Source: an uncultured Granulosicoccus sp. (GTDB lineage: Bacteria > Pseudomonadota > Gammaproteobacteria > Granulosicoccales > Granulosicoccaceae). From it: DNA of 54,603 nucleotides. The stretch's first letter is position 1; each line of letters begins with the position of its first letter. The notes under the pieces are model-generated. The model made no database searches, was not told where the DNA came from, and saw only the letters and a program-made list of their open reading frames with translations. The stretch is taken from contig CALKLO010000093.1 of NCBI GenBank assembly GCA_937991945.1, positions 1-54,603 of the forward strand, given 5' to 3'. A program made the position numbers and the translations under genes. This document shows, one piece after another, positions 15,748-24,455 of this stretch.

Positions 15748-18558
15748 TCAAGCAGCGTTGAACAAGCGTTCTCTTGTTGAACTAGGATCTAGTTCAAGGT
15801 GACTCATCATCTTGCTCATAGCCTCCATTCCGTGTTTGACGCTGTAACGTTCAGTGACAAGCTCGGCCGACTTTTGAGATAGTCGAGTCCACTCAGACTC
15901 GTCGTAATAGAGAGATATTATTGATTCAGCCCATTGCATAGGTGTTTCGGCAATTTTTGAATTTAGATCGTGAATCAAACCTGTTGACTCAGCAGCAATG
16001 GGTGAGAGAACGCAGGGTACCTGGTAAGAAATACTTTCAAGTACCTTGCCTTTTATGCCTGCGCCTGAAAGTAGTGGTGCTACAAATACACGACATTCGT
16101 CAAACACCGTGTCTAGTGATTCAACAAAACCTTTGATGTGAACATCGTCGGATGCCAGTGCTTCAATTTCTTCGGTGATACCACTGCCGTATACATTGAA
16201 TATAATTTCTGGAGATTTTTGTCTAATAAGCGGCATAACTTCATTAACAAAGTAAAGTACTGCTTCTCTGTTGGGTAGGTGATTAAATCCACCCAAAAAT
16301 GCAATGTCTTTTCGTTCACCAAACGGTACGCGTAGTTTTTTCTCACTCAATACCCAAGGGCATTTGAAAATCTTATTTGCCTCGAATGTATGGGAGGAGA
16401 TAACAGAATGTTCAGTGTCGTTGTAAGACAAAATTGCGTCTACGTCTTCCATGACTGCAAGCTCACGATGCCTTGTATTCATGGCAGAGGCAATTTCATA
16501 TTCCTCAGCCTGGTCGGCGGCTCGCATCTCTCGAAGGAAATGTAAATCAGCGTTGTTGAGTACTACCTTTGCCTTAGTGTATTGTCTAACATACTGGAGT
16601 ATGTCTTCGGCAACGTTGTATCGTGTGATATATACCAGATCAAATTCGTTGCCTCGGTCTCTCAATACTTCCCCGATATTTTTAAAGAAAGGTGCGTATA
16701 GACACTCGACGCCTTCATTTTGTAAGGCAGTTGTGTATTTTCCCATGTGCGCCATGTTGCTAGGCACGAATGTAATTTTGCAGCCAAGCTCTTGTAAGAG
16801 ACGCATCTCTTGCACGGCAGCGAAACTTCCAGCATCTTGGTCAGGTTTCGGAGTGGAGTGATCAAGCATCAACACCCTGAAATCTTTATCGCGGTCGAAT
16901 TCGAAGTTTATGTCTTTTCCATACACGCCATGTTGTCTATACGCGTGACGCCATTTCTGGCGAAACAGAGGAGCATTTACTGTTTGGTAGCGCTTATACC
17001 CGCTGTCCAGATCACGCCCGTTACTCATGCCCTCGTAGTGAACAACAACTGAGGAGGGAACATATAAAGTTCTGTATCCAGCTTGGCGAACCTTGAAGGC
17101 TAAGTCGGTATCTTCGTAATAGGCCGGAATGAATTCTTTGCTGAAGCCACCAACGGTCTCCCAAACAGATCTCCTTATCATCATGGCAGCACCGGAGACA
17201 TAATCTGCTTGGCGTACGTAGTTATAGTTTGGGTCTTCTGCATTACAGCCATTGCCCACATTCCATGGCTTTCCATTTCCCCAAACAAGTCCACCGGCTT
17301 CCTGTAAATCGCCATTTGGGTAAATGAGTTTTGATCCTGCCATGCCCACGTTTTCAAAACGTTCAAACACGTCAACTAAGCTGTCTATCCAGCCCGTAGT
17401 GACTTCCGTATCGTTATTTAGGAATACAACAAAATCGCTGTTCGACTCATTCGCACCTTTTTCAGCGGTTCGTAGGAAGCCAAGGTTTGTTTCGTTTTTG
17501 ACGACAGTTAAATTTTCAACGTAGTCTGATATATCAACTGTGTAGTCACTGGATTCATCGTCTACAAGAATAACTTCAAAGGAATATTTGTTGTAAGACA
17601 AAATAAGTGAGGCAATGCAGTTATAGGTATATTCAAATGCATTGTGCACTGGCAAAACGACAGTGACCTTAGGGTTCACTACAGGTGGAAGTGTTAGTAG
17701 GGGAAACTTCTTCCTGTTGATAATGCCTTCAGTAACGATATCGTGTGCAAGCTGAACGTGTTTCAGTGCGTAGACGTCTTGGGTGTCCGAATCAAAATTA
17801 CGTATATGTGATTGAAGTGCGCGGTACCTATAGGCGGAAACTTTGGGAATAGCACTGAAGTTCATTGCGGCAAAACTGCCACCAATGTGCTCCCATGGCG
17901 TTGAGATTGAGTCTAGTCGAACATAAGTAGGTGCAGATCGAGTGCCCTTTCCCTTAACACGCAGTTGATAGGAGTGGTAGTTGTCATCGAAGAGGTTTGA
18001 CGGTAGCTCGACCTCCACAGTATGTTCGTTGAGAGTATTGTTAGCAGAGCTGAAGCACTCTAGAATAACGTTATTATCGGCCAGCACTTCAACGACGAAG
18101 GTTTCTGCGTTAGCGTCTGCGGTAAATTCTATAAGCCCGTGAATGATACCTTTATGAATATTCTTGATGGATGCGGTAGCGAAAATGGGCACATCACAAT
18201 CGATGCTGCCAATTTCAGCTTCTGATTCCATTTCGACCGCTGTTAATGCGTGGCTCAATCCATCGAAAGTGTCGTCTGGTAGCAACATGCTGAATGCACA
18301 GCATCCATCACCAACTCCCGCTTCCTCTAAATCTGGACGATGCTGGTTAGCAAGTGTTTCTCCCAACAAGATACCGTTTTCGTAAACGCCAATCTTCAGA
18401 ATTTCGCTTGGATTGTTTTCGTTGTTAAGCCATCCGAAAACAGAACCGTCTCTTACGCCCTCAAGATTTCCGCGAAGAGACTTCGGCGCAGCTATGCCAG
18501 TAGTTGGGTCGTTAGACGCCTGCTCATCGGCCGACGCTATTGATTTTTTATCAAACAT
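15748..18558 (-). CDS. Bifunctional glycosyltransferase, GT2 plus GT4-type domains with N-terminal beta domain
   Basis: About 936 residues. Residues 25-110 form a small beta-rich module (SVFGWLNNENNP...NQHRPDLEEAGVGDG) that I know from bacterial multidomain glycosyltransferases, followed by a second beta-rich region to about 220. A GT2 domain at 298-540 has VTVVLPVHNAFEYT, LVDDESSD, an NND metal-binding motif at 381-383 and a YYEDTD acceptor-base block at 480-485. A GT4/GT1-type domain fills 560-930, with FLGGFNHLPNREAV and an APLLSGAGIKGKVLE donor-binding block. It should add two sugars to a surface glycan in the cytoplasm. The start is ambiguous: ATG 18558 is chosen over TTG 18606, and neither has a strong ribosome site. 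It is the first gene of the minus-strand cluster. It ends in Asn-Ala-Ala. Confidence 0.8.
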   Translation of the reverse strand: MFDKKSIASADEQASNDPTTGIAAPKSLRGNLEGVRDGSVFGWLNNENNPSEILKIGVYENGILLGETLANQHRPDLEEAGVGDGCCAFSMLLPDDTFDGLSHALTAVEMESEAEIGSIDCDVPIFATASIKNIHKGIIHGLIEFTADANAETFVVEVLADNNVILECFSSANNTLNEHTVEVELPSNLFDDNYHSYQLRVKGKGTRSAPTYVRLDSISTPWEHIGGSFAAMNFSAIPKVSAYRYRALQSHIRNFDSDTQDVYALKHVQLAHDIVTEGIINRKKFPLLTLPPVVNPKVTVVLPVHNAFEYTYNCIASLILSYNKYSFEVILVDDESSDYTVDISDYVENLTVVKNETNLGFLRTAEKGANESNSDFVVFLNNDTEVTTGWIDSLVDVFERFENVGMAGSKLIYPNGDLQEAGGLVWGNGKPWNVGNGCNAEDPNYNYVRQADYVSGAAMMIRRSVWETVGGFSKEFIPAYYEDTDLAFKVRQAGYRTLYVPSSVVVHYEGMSNGRDLDSGYKRYQTVNAPLFRQKWRHAYRQHGVYGKDINFEFDRDKDFRVLMLDHSTPKPDQDAGSFAAVQEMRLLQELGCKITFVPSNMAHMGKYTTALQNEGVECLYAPFFKNIGEVLRDRGNEFDLVYITRYNVAEDILQYVRQYTKAKVVLNNADLHFLREMRAADQAEEYEIASAMNTRHRELAVMEDVDAILSYNDTEHSVISSHTFEANKIFKCPWVLSEKKLRVPFGERKDIAFLGGFNHLPNREAVLYFVNEVMPLIRQKSPEIIFNVYGSGITEEIEALASDDVHIKGFVESLDTVFDECRVFVAPLLSGAGIKGKVLESISYQVPCVLSPIAAESTGLIHDLNSKIAETPMQWAESIISLYYDESEWTRLSQKSAELVTERYSVKHGMEAMSKMMSHLELDPSSTRERLFNAA

Positions 18559-18787
18559 AGTTTCGAGAACGTTAGATGGAATATCGTAGAGTTCACAGAA
18601 ATGCAAAATTTACGCCATGCAGCTAACGTGCGGCTCGAATGTTTGATTATTCGCCTTAGTGGGCTGGGAAGCCCTATTTTTATTGGCTTTGGTTGCTCAA
18701 ATTGGTCGTTTTTTGGGCGTATTACGGGCCCTTAAACGTGTGATTACAAGAGAGGTGGGCCGCATGAATGCTCATGCGAGCAGCATG

Positions 18788-20281
18788 TTACTTGAGCTGA
18801 CTGAGGTAGCGTTCAGCGACTGCTAAATGATTATCGCGTTTCTCAGGCGCCATCTTGTCGGCATTTTTGCACATCATGGCCCATCTGAAATTGCCAGCCA
18901 GCTTGTCCTTGTTTTTAAATATCCAACGCCAGAACAAGGCATCCCATATTTCAGACCATTCACCTTTCTTGTAATGACTCATCTTAATGACGTAGTTAGA
19001 ACCGGAGAAATAAGGCTTGGTGGTAATCAATCCACCATCAGCGTGTTGGCTCATGGCATAGACGTTGGGAACCATTACCCAGTCATAGCTATCGACAAAC
19101 ATTTCCATGAACCATTTATAGACGGCATCTGGCTTGATCTCACACAGAAACATGAATCCGCCTAAGACCATCAGTCGTTCAATATGATGGCAGTAGCCCG
19201 TGTCCAATAGGCGATCGATGGCATTGTCTACCGGCAAAATGCCTGTGCTTCCATCGTAGAAAGCCAATGGCATTTCGCGATGGTGCTCCCAATGGTTACC
19301 GGTTCGCATCTGCACGCCTAAATCTACATAGGTGGCGCGCATGAACTCCCGCCAGCCTAGAATCTGCCGCACGAAGCCTTCAATACTATTCAGAGGGATG
19401 TTCTGCGATTCGCACGTTTTCAACGCGGCGGTGAGAATCTGTTGAGGTGTTAGCAGACCCACATTGAGCATAGGCGTCAACACGCTGTGGTAGAGCCAGT
19501 TTTGATCTTCTTCTATGGCGTCCTCATAAGCGCCAAAATTTTCTAGGCGTTCTCGACAAAATACGTCCAACCATTCAGACGCTTGTTCGTGAGTAATTGG
19601 GAAATGTATTGCAGCTAAGTTGCCTGGGTTGTCCTTAAACTGATCAGAGATACTGGCTATAGCTGACTCTATTAACGGGGTTGTTGAAATAACTGGTAAG
19701 GCGGGCAGATTGGGTAGGGCCTTAATTGGGAGTTTTTTGCGATTATCCTCGTCATAACTCCACTGGCCGCCCTCAGGCTTTCCCTCTTGCATGAGGATGT
19801 CCTTGCGGGTTCTTTGCCATTGATAAAAATCCGCCATAGCCCAACGCTTGCGATCGGCCCGCCACGCTTGGTTCTCATCGTCTGTGTTCAAAAAACCAGG
19901 CGTACGAAGCTCAGTACATGCTATGCCGGCTACCGTTGTCGCTTGAGTCAATCGCCGCTCTAGTGAAAAATCTGCGAGTTCGCAATACACGATGTTTTGG
20001 AAGCCGTCTGCTGACAACTCTTTGAGAATATTCTGCATTGCCGAGTCAGAACTTGACCATCGTACAATGGAAACTGGCACGGAATTACTCTGAAGTCTGG
20101 CTTCGAAAGCCTGAATAGTTGCCCGGTGATAGGCTAGTTTTTGCTTGTGATACTTCGCCGGGTATTGGCTGTCGCTAAAAAATAGCGAGTCCTCAATCAG
20201 TAGGATGCAGTCCGGTTTTGCTTCCAAAACAGGATGATCGGCGAAGAGCTGATGAGGGAATATAAGGCCTGCAGTTTTCAT
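18788..20281 (-). CDS. Cryptochrome/photolyase-related protein (FeS-BCP/PhrB-like family) apparently without Fe-S ligands
   Basis: A 497-residue member of the deoxyribodipyrimidine photolyase-related family: an N-terminal Rossmann domain (LIFPHQLF, LIEDSLFF) and a C-terminal FAD domain with GYCHHIERLMVLGGF, MSQHADGG and KPYFSGSNYVIKMS. The FeS bacterial cryptochromes and photolyases of this family (PhrB, CryB) bind a 4Fe-4S cluster through four cysteines, including a CxxC after the MSDYC block. Here that block reads KMSHYKKGEW and no CxxC occurs in the C-terminal third. It therefore probably belongs to a cluster-less branch. Expected role: light-dependent repair of (6-4) photoproducts or photoreception. 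It is divergent from the DUF2256-photolyase pair. Confidence 0.8.
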   Translation of the reverse strand: MKTAGLIFPHQLFADHPVLEAKPDCILLIEDSLFFSDSQYPAKYHKQKLAYHRATIQAFEARLQSNSVPVSIVRWSSSDSAMQNILKELSADGFQNIVYCELADFSLERRLTQATTVAGIACTELRTPGFLNTDDENQAWRADRKRWAMADFYQWQRTRKDILMQEGKPEGGQWSYDEDNRKKLPIKALPNLPALPVISTTPLIESAIASISDQFKDNPGNLAAIHFPITHEQASEWLDVFCRERLENFGAYEDAIEEDQNWLYHSVLTPMLNVGLLTPQQILTAALKTCESQNIPLNSIEGFVRQILGWREFMRATYVDLGVQMRTGNHWEHHREMPLAFYDGSTGILPVDNAIDRLLDTGYCHHIERLMVLGGFMFLCEIKPDAVYKWFMEMFVDSYDWVMVPNVYAMSQHADGGLITTKPYFSGSNYVIKMSHYKKGEWSEIWDALFWRWIFKNKDKLAGNFRWAMMCKNADKMAPEKRDNHLAVAERYLSQLK

Positions 20282-20326
20282 GGTGGCTTGTACGGTGTGC
20301 GGGCTGTATTTGATCAGTTCACAGCG

Positions 20327-20340
20327 GGTAATTTTTTACC
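20327..20340. promoter_or_regulatory. Inverted repeat in the divergent photolyase promoter region
   Basis: GGTAA (20327-20331), TTTT, TTACC (20336-20340) is a perfect inverted repeat in the 203-base gap between the two divergent photolyase-family transcription units. It lies 46 bases upstream of the minus-strand start and could be an operator shared by both. It is a short match and the regulator is unknown. Confidence 0.25.
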
Positions 20341-20484
20341 TAATTGAGGTTTGAGGGTAATACACTTTGGCCTGTGTCCCGTACAAATGGCTCTCAAATG
20401 ACAATCTTGTCTACATTGTGTCGTCACACAGATCTGAACCACTCACTAAATTGACAACATAGGTCATGGAAATCGGTGTAGCTG

Positions 20485-20655
20485 ATGGCTCGCAATAGGA
20501 AATCGGAAGCTGTAGAGGACTCTAAGTTGTGCCCTGTGTGCAACCGCTGGTTTGACAACCGAAAGAAGTGGCGGGCTAGAGGGCTTTGGGACTCCATTAA
20601 ATATTGCTCCGAGCGTTGTCGGCGTGAAGCACCTAAGGCGGTTGTACCTGAATGA
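20485..20655 (+). CDS. DUF2256 zinc-finger-like small protein
   Basis: A 56-residue basic protein with two cysteine pairs, CPVCNRWF and YCSERCR, and a KKWRAR stretch. This matches the DUF2256 family, whose consensus is CPxCgRpF...WRKKW...KYCSerCR. Members are small and are commonly encoded next to, or fused with, photolyase/cryptochrome genes, as here. The four cysteines probably bind zinc. Its stop codon overlaps the start of the photolyase gene (ATGA), so the two are translationally coupled. The ATG at 20485 is the first start after an in-frame stop at 20479-20481. Function is unknown; a partner or nucleic-acid-binding accessory of the photolyase is plausible. Confidence 0.8.
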   Translation: MARNRKSEAVEDSKLCPVCNRWFDNRKKWRARGLWDSIKYCSERCRREAPKAVVPE

Positions 20656-22196
20656 GTCGTCGACACGATCGCGTCATTTGGTGGATCAAGCGTGATATGC
20701 GATTGGCTGATAACGATGCGTTAAGCGCAGCTTTGGCTCAAGGCGAGCAAGTTATGCCTCTGTACATATTCGAGCCCTCACTCTTTTGTGCTGAAGACGC
20801 CTCATACCTTCATTTGAATGCGCAGTGGCAAGCGTTGTCTGCTCTGTCCGAGTCGATTCGACAGATAGGGGGAACTTTGCAATTTGCAGTGGGGGAGGTT
20901 GTTGATGTTCTAGAGCAATTGCGATGTGAAGAGGGCTTTGATGCCATTTATAGCCATCAGGAGACGGGTGCTGATATTACTTACCAAAGAGATCTACACG
21001 TAGGCTCTTGGTGCGCAACTCATACTATCCCATGGCATGAATCAACCCAAAACGGTGTAATTCGAAAACTACACAGCCGTGACGACAGGCAGAAAACGGT
21101 TAAGGAGCGTCTGTTTGATACACCGCCGAAAGCGGCACCAACTCAGATGCACAGCTGGCAAGCCTTGAGCCTACAATCCGATATTCCGGCCATAGATTCG
21201 ATACCGGTCAATGGCTCGCACTGTAAGCGTGATGTATCTCTGTTTCAGACGGTAACTGAACAGCAAGCTGTTAGAGAGTGCCAGCGGTTTTTAACGGTGC
21301 GAGGCTTGGGCTATTCAGGGGGCATCTCCTCACCCAACAGCTCGTTTAAGGTGGGGTCACGCCTGTCACCTCATTTGGCGTGGGGAACCATTAGCCTGCG
21401 TACAGTTTTCCATGAAAGTTCGCAACGGCTGCGCGAGCTGGACAGCCACCAAGAGCGACGTGCTGCGCAGTGGGTCAAGAGTATTCGCGCCTTCCAATCC
21501 AGGTTGCACTGGCATGATCATTTTATACAGCGTCTAGAGTCTGCGCCCCGGATGGAGTTCGAGGCGTTGAATCCAGCCTATCGAGCTGTAGAATATCGTG
21601 ATGACCCCGATATTCTTCGGGCTTGGAGCCATGGCGAGACGGGTATTCCCTTGCTTGATGCCTGTATGCGCTGCCTGATGCATACTGGTTTTCTGAATTT
21701 CAGAATGAGAGCCATGGCCGTGACAACGGCTTGCTTTGGGTTGGGGCAATCTTGGCGCTCTATTCACAATCCTCTAGCCCAAGTTTTCTTGGACTATGAG
21801 CCCGGCATTCATATGTCTCAGATCCAAATGCAGGCTGGAATTGTTGGCATTAATACGTTGCGAGTCTATAGCCCGCACAAACAACTCATTGATCAAGACC
21901 CCAACTGTACGTTTATCAAGCAATGGGTGCCTGAGTTACGTGAGTTTGATGCGAGCACTATCAGCAACTACGAGAAAACCAAGCTTGCAGGTTACCCTTC
22001 CCCCATTGTGGATATCAAAGAAAGAGGGAAGTTTATTAAGGATCAGGTTTACGCCATTCGTAAAAGTTGTGAAGGTAAAGATGCATCGGCTATCGTGCTG
22101 CAAAATCATGGATCACGCCGTCCCAGTCGAAATCGGAAAGCCAAGGCTGCTAAAAAAGCCGTTGTTGAAAGCCCGCAAATGAAACTCGATTTCTAA
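20652..22196 (+). CDS. Deoxyribodipyrimidine photolyase/cryptochrome family protein
   Basis: A 514-residue photolyase with an N-terminal antenna Rossmann domain (VIWWIKRDMRLADNDAL) and a C-terminal FAD domain with RAFQSRLHWHDHFIQ, LDACMRCLMHTGFLNFRMR, NPLAQVFLDYEPGIH and YSPHKQLIDQDPNCTFI. It is expected to bind FAD and repair pyrimidine dimers with blue light, or act as a photoreceptor. The C-terminal ~35 residues are a Lys/Arg-rich tail (RRPSRNRKAKAAKK), probably flexible and DNA- or partner-binding. It overlaps the DUF2256 gene by four bases. A second photolyase-family gene is divergent, so the two may serve different lesions or light signals. Confidence 0.85.
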   Translation: MSRRHDRVIWWIKRDMRLADNDALSAALAQGEQVMPLYIFEPSLFCAEDASYLHLNAQWQALSALSESIRQIGGTLQFAVGEVVDVLEQLRCEEGFDAIYSHQETGADITYQRDLHVGSWCATHTIPWHESTQNGVIRKLHSRDDRQKTVKERLFDTPPKAAPTQMHSWQALSLQSDIPAIDSIPVNGSHCKRDVSLFQTVTEQQAVRECQRFLTVRGLGYSGGISSPNSSFKVGSRLSPHLAWGTISLRTVFHESSQRLRELDSHQERRAAQWVKSIRAFQSRLHWHDHFIQRLESAPRMEFEALNPAYRAVEYRDDPDILRAWSHGETGIPLLDACMRCLMHTGFLNFRMRAMAVTTACFGLGQSWRSIHNPLAQVFLDYEPGIHMSQIQMQAGIVGINTLRVYSPHKQLIDQDPNCTFIKQWVPELREFDASTISNYEKTKLAGYPSPIVDIKERGKFIKDQVYAIRKSCEGKDASAIVLQNHGSRRPSRNRKAKAAKKAVVESPQMKLDF

Positions 22197-22273
22197 AGAC
22201 ACGTTAAGTCGTTAAGCGTATTGGGTGTTTTCGTTAAGAATTTAGTTCGTGTGTATGGTGTACGCTTAGCGCC

Positions 22274-23026
22274 ATGGACGGATTTATACTAAAAAAATTA
22301 CTCAGCAATGTTGTGCACCTTGTGCCAGCTGCGTTCTTGTTATTGCTAGTAGCCTTAATTTTTATGCGCTGGGCTCCAAGGCTATCGCGCATCGTTTTGT
22401 TTGCAGTGACCTGTTCATTGTTAGCTCTGTCTTCAGCCCCTGTCAGTAATGCCATAGTTGCCACTCTTGAAGACAGGTATGCAGTCGTTCAAGAATTGCC
22501 TGGCGATACAGCTCTAATTTTGGTGCTAGGTTCTGGCCATCATTATTTGCCAGAGCGTCCCGCTAATAGCGTGTTAATGCCAGTCGCTTTAGCGCGGTTG
22601 TCTGAAGGTGTTCGTCTGTGGAAGACGAGGCCTGGTGTGTATCTTATGCTCAGTGGTGCTAAATTTAGGAGCGAAATTTCCCACGCGCAAGCGATGGCAA
22701 ACATGGCTCATACTTTAGATGTCAGTACTAGCCAGATTATATTGGCTGATGAAACGCGCGACACCGCAGAAGAGATTGCTACTGCGCGTGAATGGATGAT
22801 AAACAACGCCGGTGCGAACAAGCGACTCATTGTTGTTAGTAGCGCAATGCATTTATCTAGAGCTGCACTAATGCTTAATGATGAACGGTTCGCCTATACG
22901 ATGGCGCCGACAGACTTTCGTACGCTGGATGCCCCTTGGTATCGATTTAGTTCTCAACATTTAATGGATGTAGACGCAGCTGTGCATGAATACGTGGGAA
23001 AGTTGTGGCATCGACTCAGTCAATAA
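22274..23026 (+). CDS. YdcF/ElyC/SanA-type DUF218 envelope protein
   Basis: A 250-residue protein with two N-terminal transmembrane segments (about residues 12-30 and 35-60) and a DUF218 domain: ALILVLGSGHH, LSEGVRLWK, LMLSGAK, DETRDTAEEIATAREW and VVSSAMHLSRA. ElyC, the closest known type, supports peptidoglycan and enterobacterial common antigen assembly at low temperature; other members are of unknown function. Length and topology fit ElyC. Its neighbours do not narrow the role. The ATG at 22274 starts the first hydrophobic helix. Confidence 0.75.
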   Translation: MDGFILKKLLSNVVHLVPAAFLLLLVALIFMRWAPRLSRIVLFAVTCSLLALSSAPVSNAIVATLEDRYAVVQELPGDTALILVLGSGHHYLPERPANSVLMPVALARLSEGVRLWKTRPGVYLMLSGAKFRSEISHAQAMANMAHTLDVSTSQIILADETRDTAEEIATAREWMINNAGANKRLIVVSSAMHLSRAALMLNDERFAYTMAPTDFRTLDAPWYRFSSQHLMDVDAAVHEYVGKLWHRLSQ

Positions 23027-23083
23027 GAGACATACGCGTCGCTAAATCCTAGCGTTAGGTGTTATTACCGCTTTTCAAAATCT

Positions 23084-23129
23084 CGTGATACAAATCACAC
23101 AACCGACTGTGCGCATTGATATATATCAA
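23084..23129 (+). promoter_or_regulatory. CRP-like and FNR-like palindromes in a 405-base gap upstream of the DUF535 gene
   Basis: The gap 23027-23431 holds no gene. It carries CGTGA-N6-TCACA at 23084-23099, one base from the CRP/Vfr consensus, and TTGAT-ATAT-ATCAA at 23116-23129, an exact FNR/Anr consensus. Their centres are 31 bases apart, close to three helical turns. A TATAAA box at 23157-23162 may be the -10 element, although its spacing from the FNR-like site is about five bases longer than in a standard class II promoter. The only gene that could be driven is the DUF535 gene starting at 23432. A weak CGCTA/TAGCG hairpin lies at 23039-23053, just after the YdcF-like gene. Confidence 0.5.
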
Positions 23130-23431
23130 TGGTTTATCTGCAAGCAATTTTACATGTATAAATTTTGTGGCGTTGCAAATACATGAACCCTTACTCAATA
23201 CCTTCTATCGTACGACCAGTTACAAGATAAACCCGTTATTGTTTAGACAGAATTACTTCAGATGAGTCCGAACCTGCCGTTTGTTCTAATTGGGTCGTTT
23301 GAGTGTGCTTAGCGTTAGCCGTTCCTGACTAAGCAGCTCGTAGCGTTGTGTATTCACAAACACAGGCACATGGCTATCAAGCCTCTCATCTCACGTAGCC
23401 TGAACTAGAACACTGAATCTCGAGGTGACGC

Positions 23432-24442
23432 TTGTCTTATATATCTGAAGACGTTCATGGATCGAAGCAAGCCTTGAGTGAGCAATGGGCTTTCGTACGT
23501 ACATTGCCCGAAATTGCGCATCAAATTCATAAGAACGAAACGCGCTCGACCTTTGCTAAGCGCTCTGTTAAGTTCTGCTTCAATGGCATGCGTTACCGCC
23601 AAGAGCTTCAAAGTCTACAAGACATATTTGCGTGCTCTGAGCTTTCATCAGTGCTAGAGAATTTTCCTGCGGTATTAGAAAAGCCCTTTTACCCTTATGT
23701 TTGCGCGGATTGGACGCTCGCAAAACGATTGCAAGAAGTGAAGAATCATTTTCTATGCGTAAAAAATGTATTGGGAGCTATGTCAGAGGAGATCTATAAG
23801 CCAGAAGGGTATCGGCTCTTTGACTTTGAGACGAACGATGGAGAGATATTCTCGGTTGATTTGTTTTCGGGATATAAAAACGAAGGCTCTATGGGTATAC
23901 GTCTTTGTGATTCTCAAGGCAACGAGTTTTACTCGTTAACGTTTCACTTGTCAGATGTGTCGAGTCGCACTCTACAGATCGGAGCCTTGCAAGGTCCTAA
24001 CGACAGAATTCCAGAGCGGCAAAGCAAGATAGTGATGTTGACTAAAAGCATATTTGGGTTGCGACCAAAATCATTGATGATCGAAGTTTTGTATAGGGTC
24101 GCTGAAGGATTAAACGTTAGCCATATTTACGGTATATCAAATAATTACCATATCTATCAGTCAGACTTCTATCCTGACGAGAAGCGTTTAAATATGGCGT
24201 TCGATGGTGATAGCTTTTGGGCTGAATACCAAGCAGAAAAAGATACCGAAGCTTTTGTAAAATTCCCGAAAAATATTGTCCGTAAAGATATTGCATCTCT
24301 AAAATCTAGCAAGCGAAGTTTATATCGTAAGCGCTATGCTTGGTTGGAAGAAGCATCAGTATTTACAGAGGAGGCTATGAAGTATCTGATAGTCCCCAGT
24401 GAAGTAGAGATTGTGCCAGAGAAATTGATTCGGGCGGCCTGA
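23432..24442 (+). CDS. VirK/YbjX family (DUF535) protein
   Basis: A 336-residue protein of the DUF535 family. Visible family blocks are FCFNGMRYRQELQSL-like, GMGIRL-like (MGIRLCDSQGNEFYSLTF), LQGPND, FGLRPKSLMIEVLYRVAEG and an ISNNYHIYQ motif. VirK and YbjX of enterobacteria are linked to virulence, antimicrobial-peptide resistance and envelope stress; the chemistry is unknown. The start is a TTG at 23432 with GAGGTG directly upstream. CRP/FNR-type palindromes about 300 bases upstream suggest control by redox or carbon status. It ends in Ile-Arg-Ala-Ala and converges on glgC. Confidence 0.75.
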   Translation: MSYISEDVHGSKQALSEQWAFVRTLPEIAHQIHKNETRSTFAKRSVKFCFNGMRYRQELQSLQDIFACSELSSVLENFPAVLEKPFYPYVCADWTLAKRLQEVKNHFLCVKNVLGAMSEEIYKPEGYRLFDFETNDGEIFSVDLFSGYKNEGSMGIRLCDSQGNEFYSLTFHLSDVSSRTLQIGALQGPNDRIPERQSKIVMLTKSIFGLRPKSLMIEVLYRVAEGLNVSHIYGISNNYHIYQSDFYPDEKRLNMAFDGDSFWAEYQAEKDTEAFVKFPKNIVRKDIASLKSSKRSLYRKRYAWLEEASVFTEEAMKYLIVPSEVEIVPEKLIRAA

Positions 24443-24455
24443 CAGGCTAGGCCGC
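24434..24455. terminator. Hairpin spanning the stops of two convergent genes
   Basis: GCGGCCT (24434-24440), an eight-base loop, and AGGCCGC (24449-24455) form a perfect seven-base G/C-rich stem. The arms include the last codons of the DUF535 gene (stop at 24440-24442) and of glgC (stop at 24447-24449), so the terminator would be built into both coding ends. A short T-run (CTTTG) follows on the + strand. Hairpin seen directly; bidirectional termination inferred. Confidence 0.45.

Noticed and set aside
20424-20666. 80-codon minus-strand frame upstream of the photolyase
   Set aside because: It is the complement of the DUF2256 gene, whose cysteine pattern and coupling to the photolyase are convincing.
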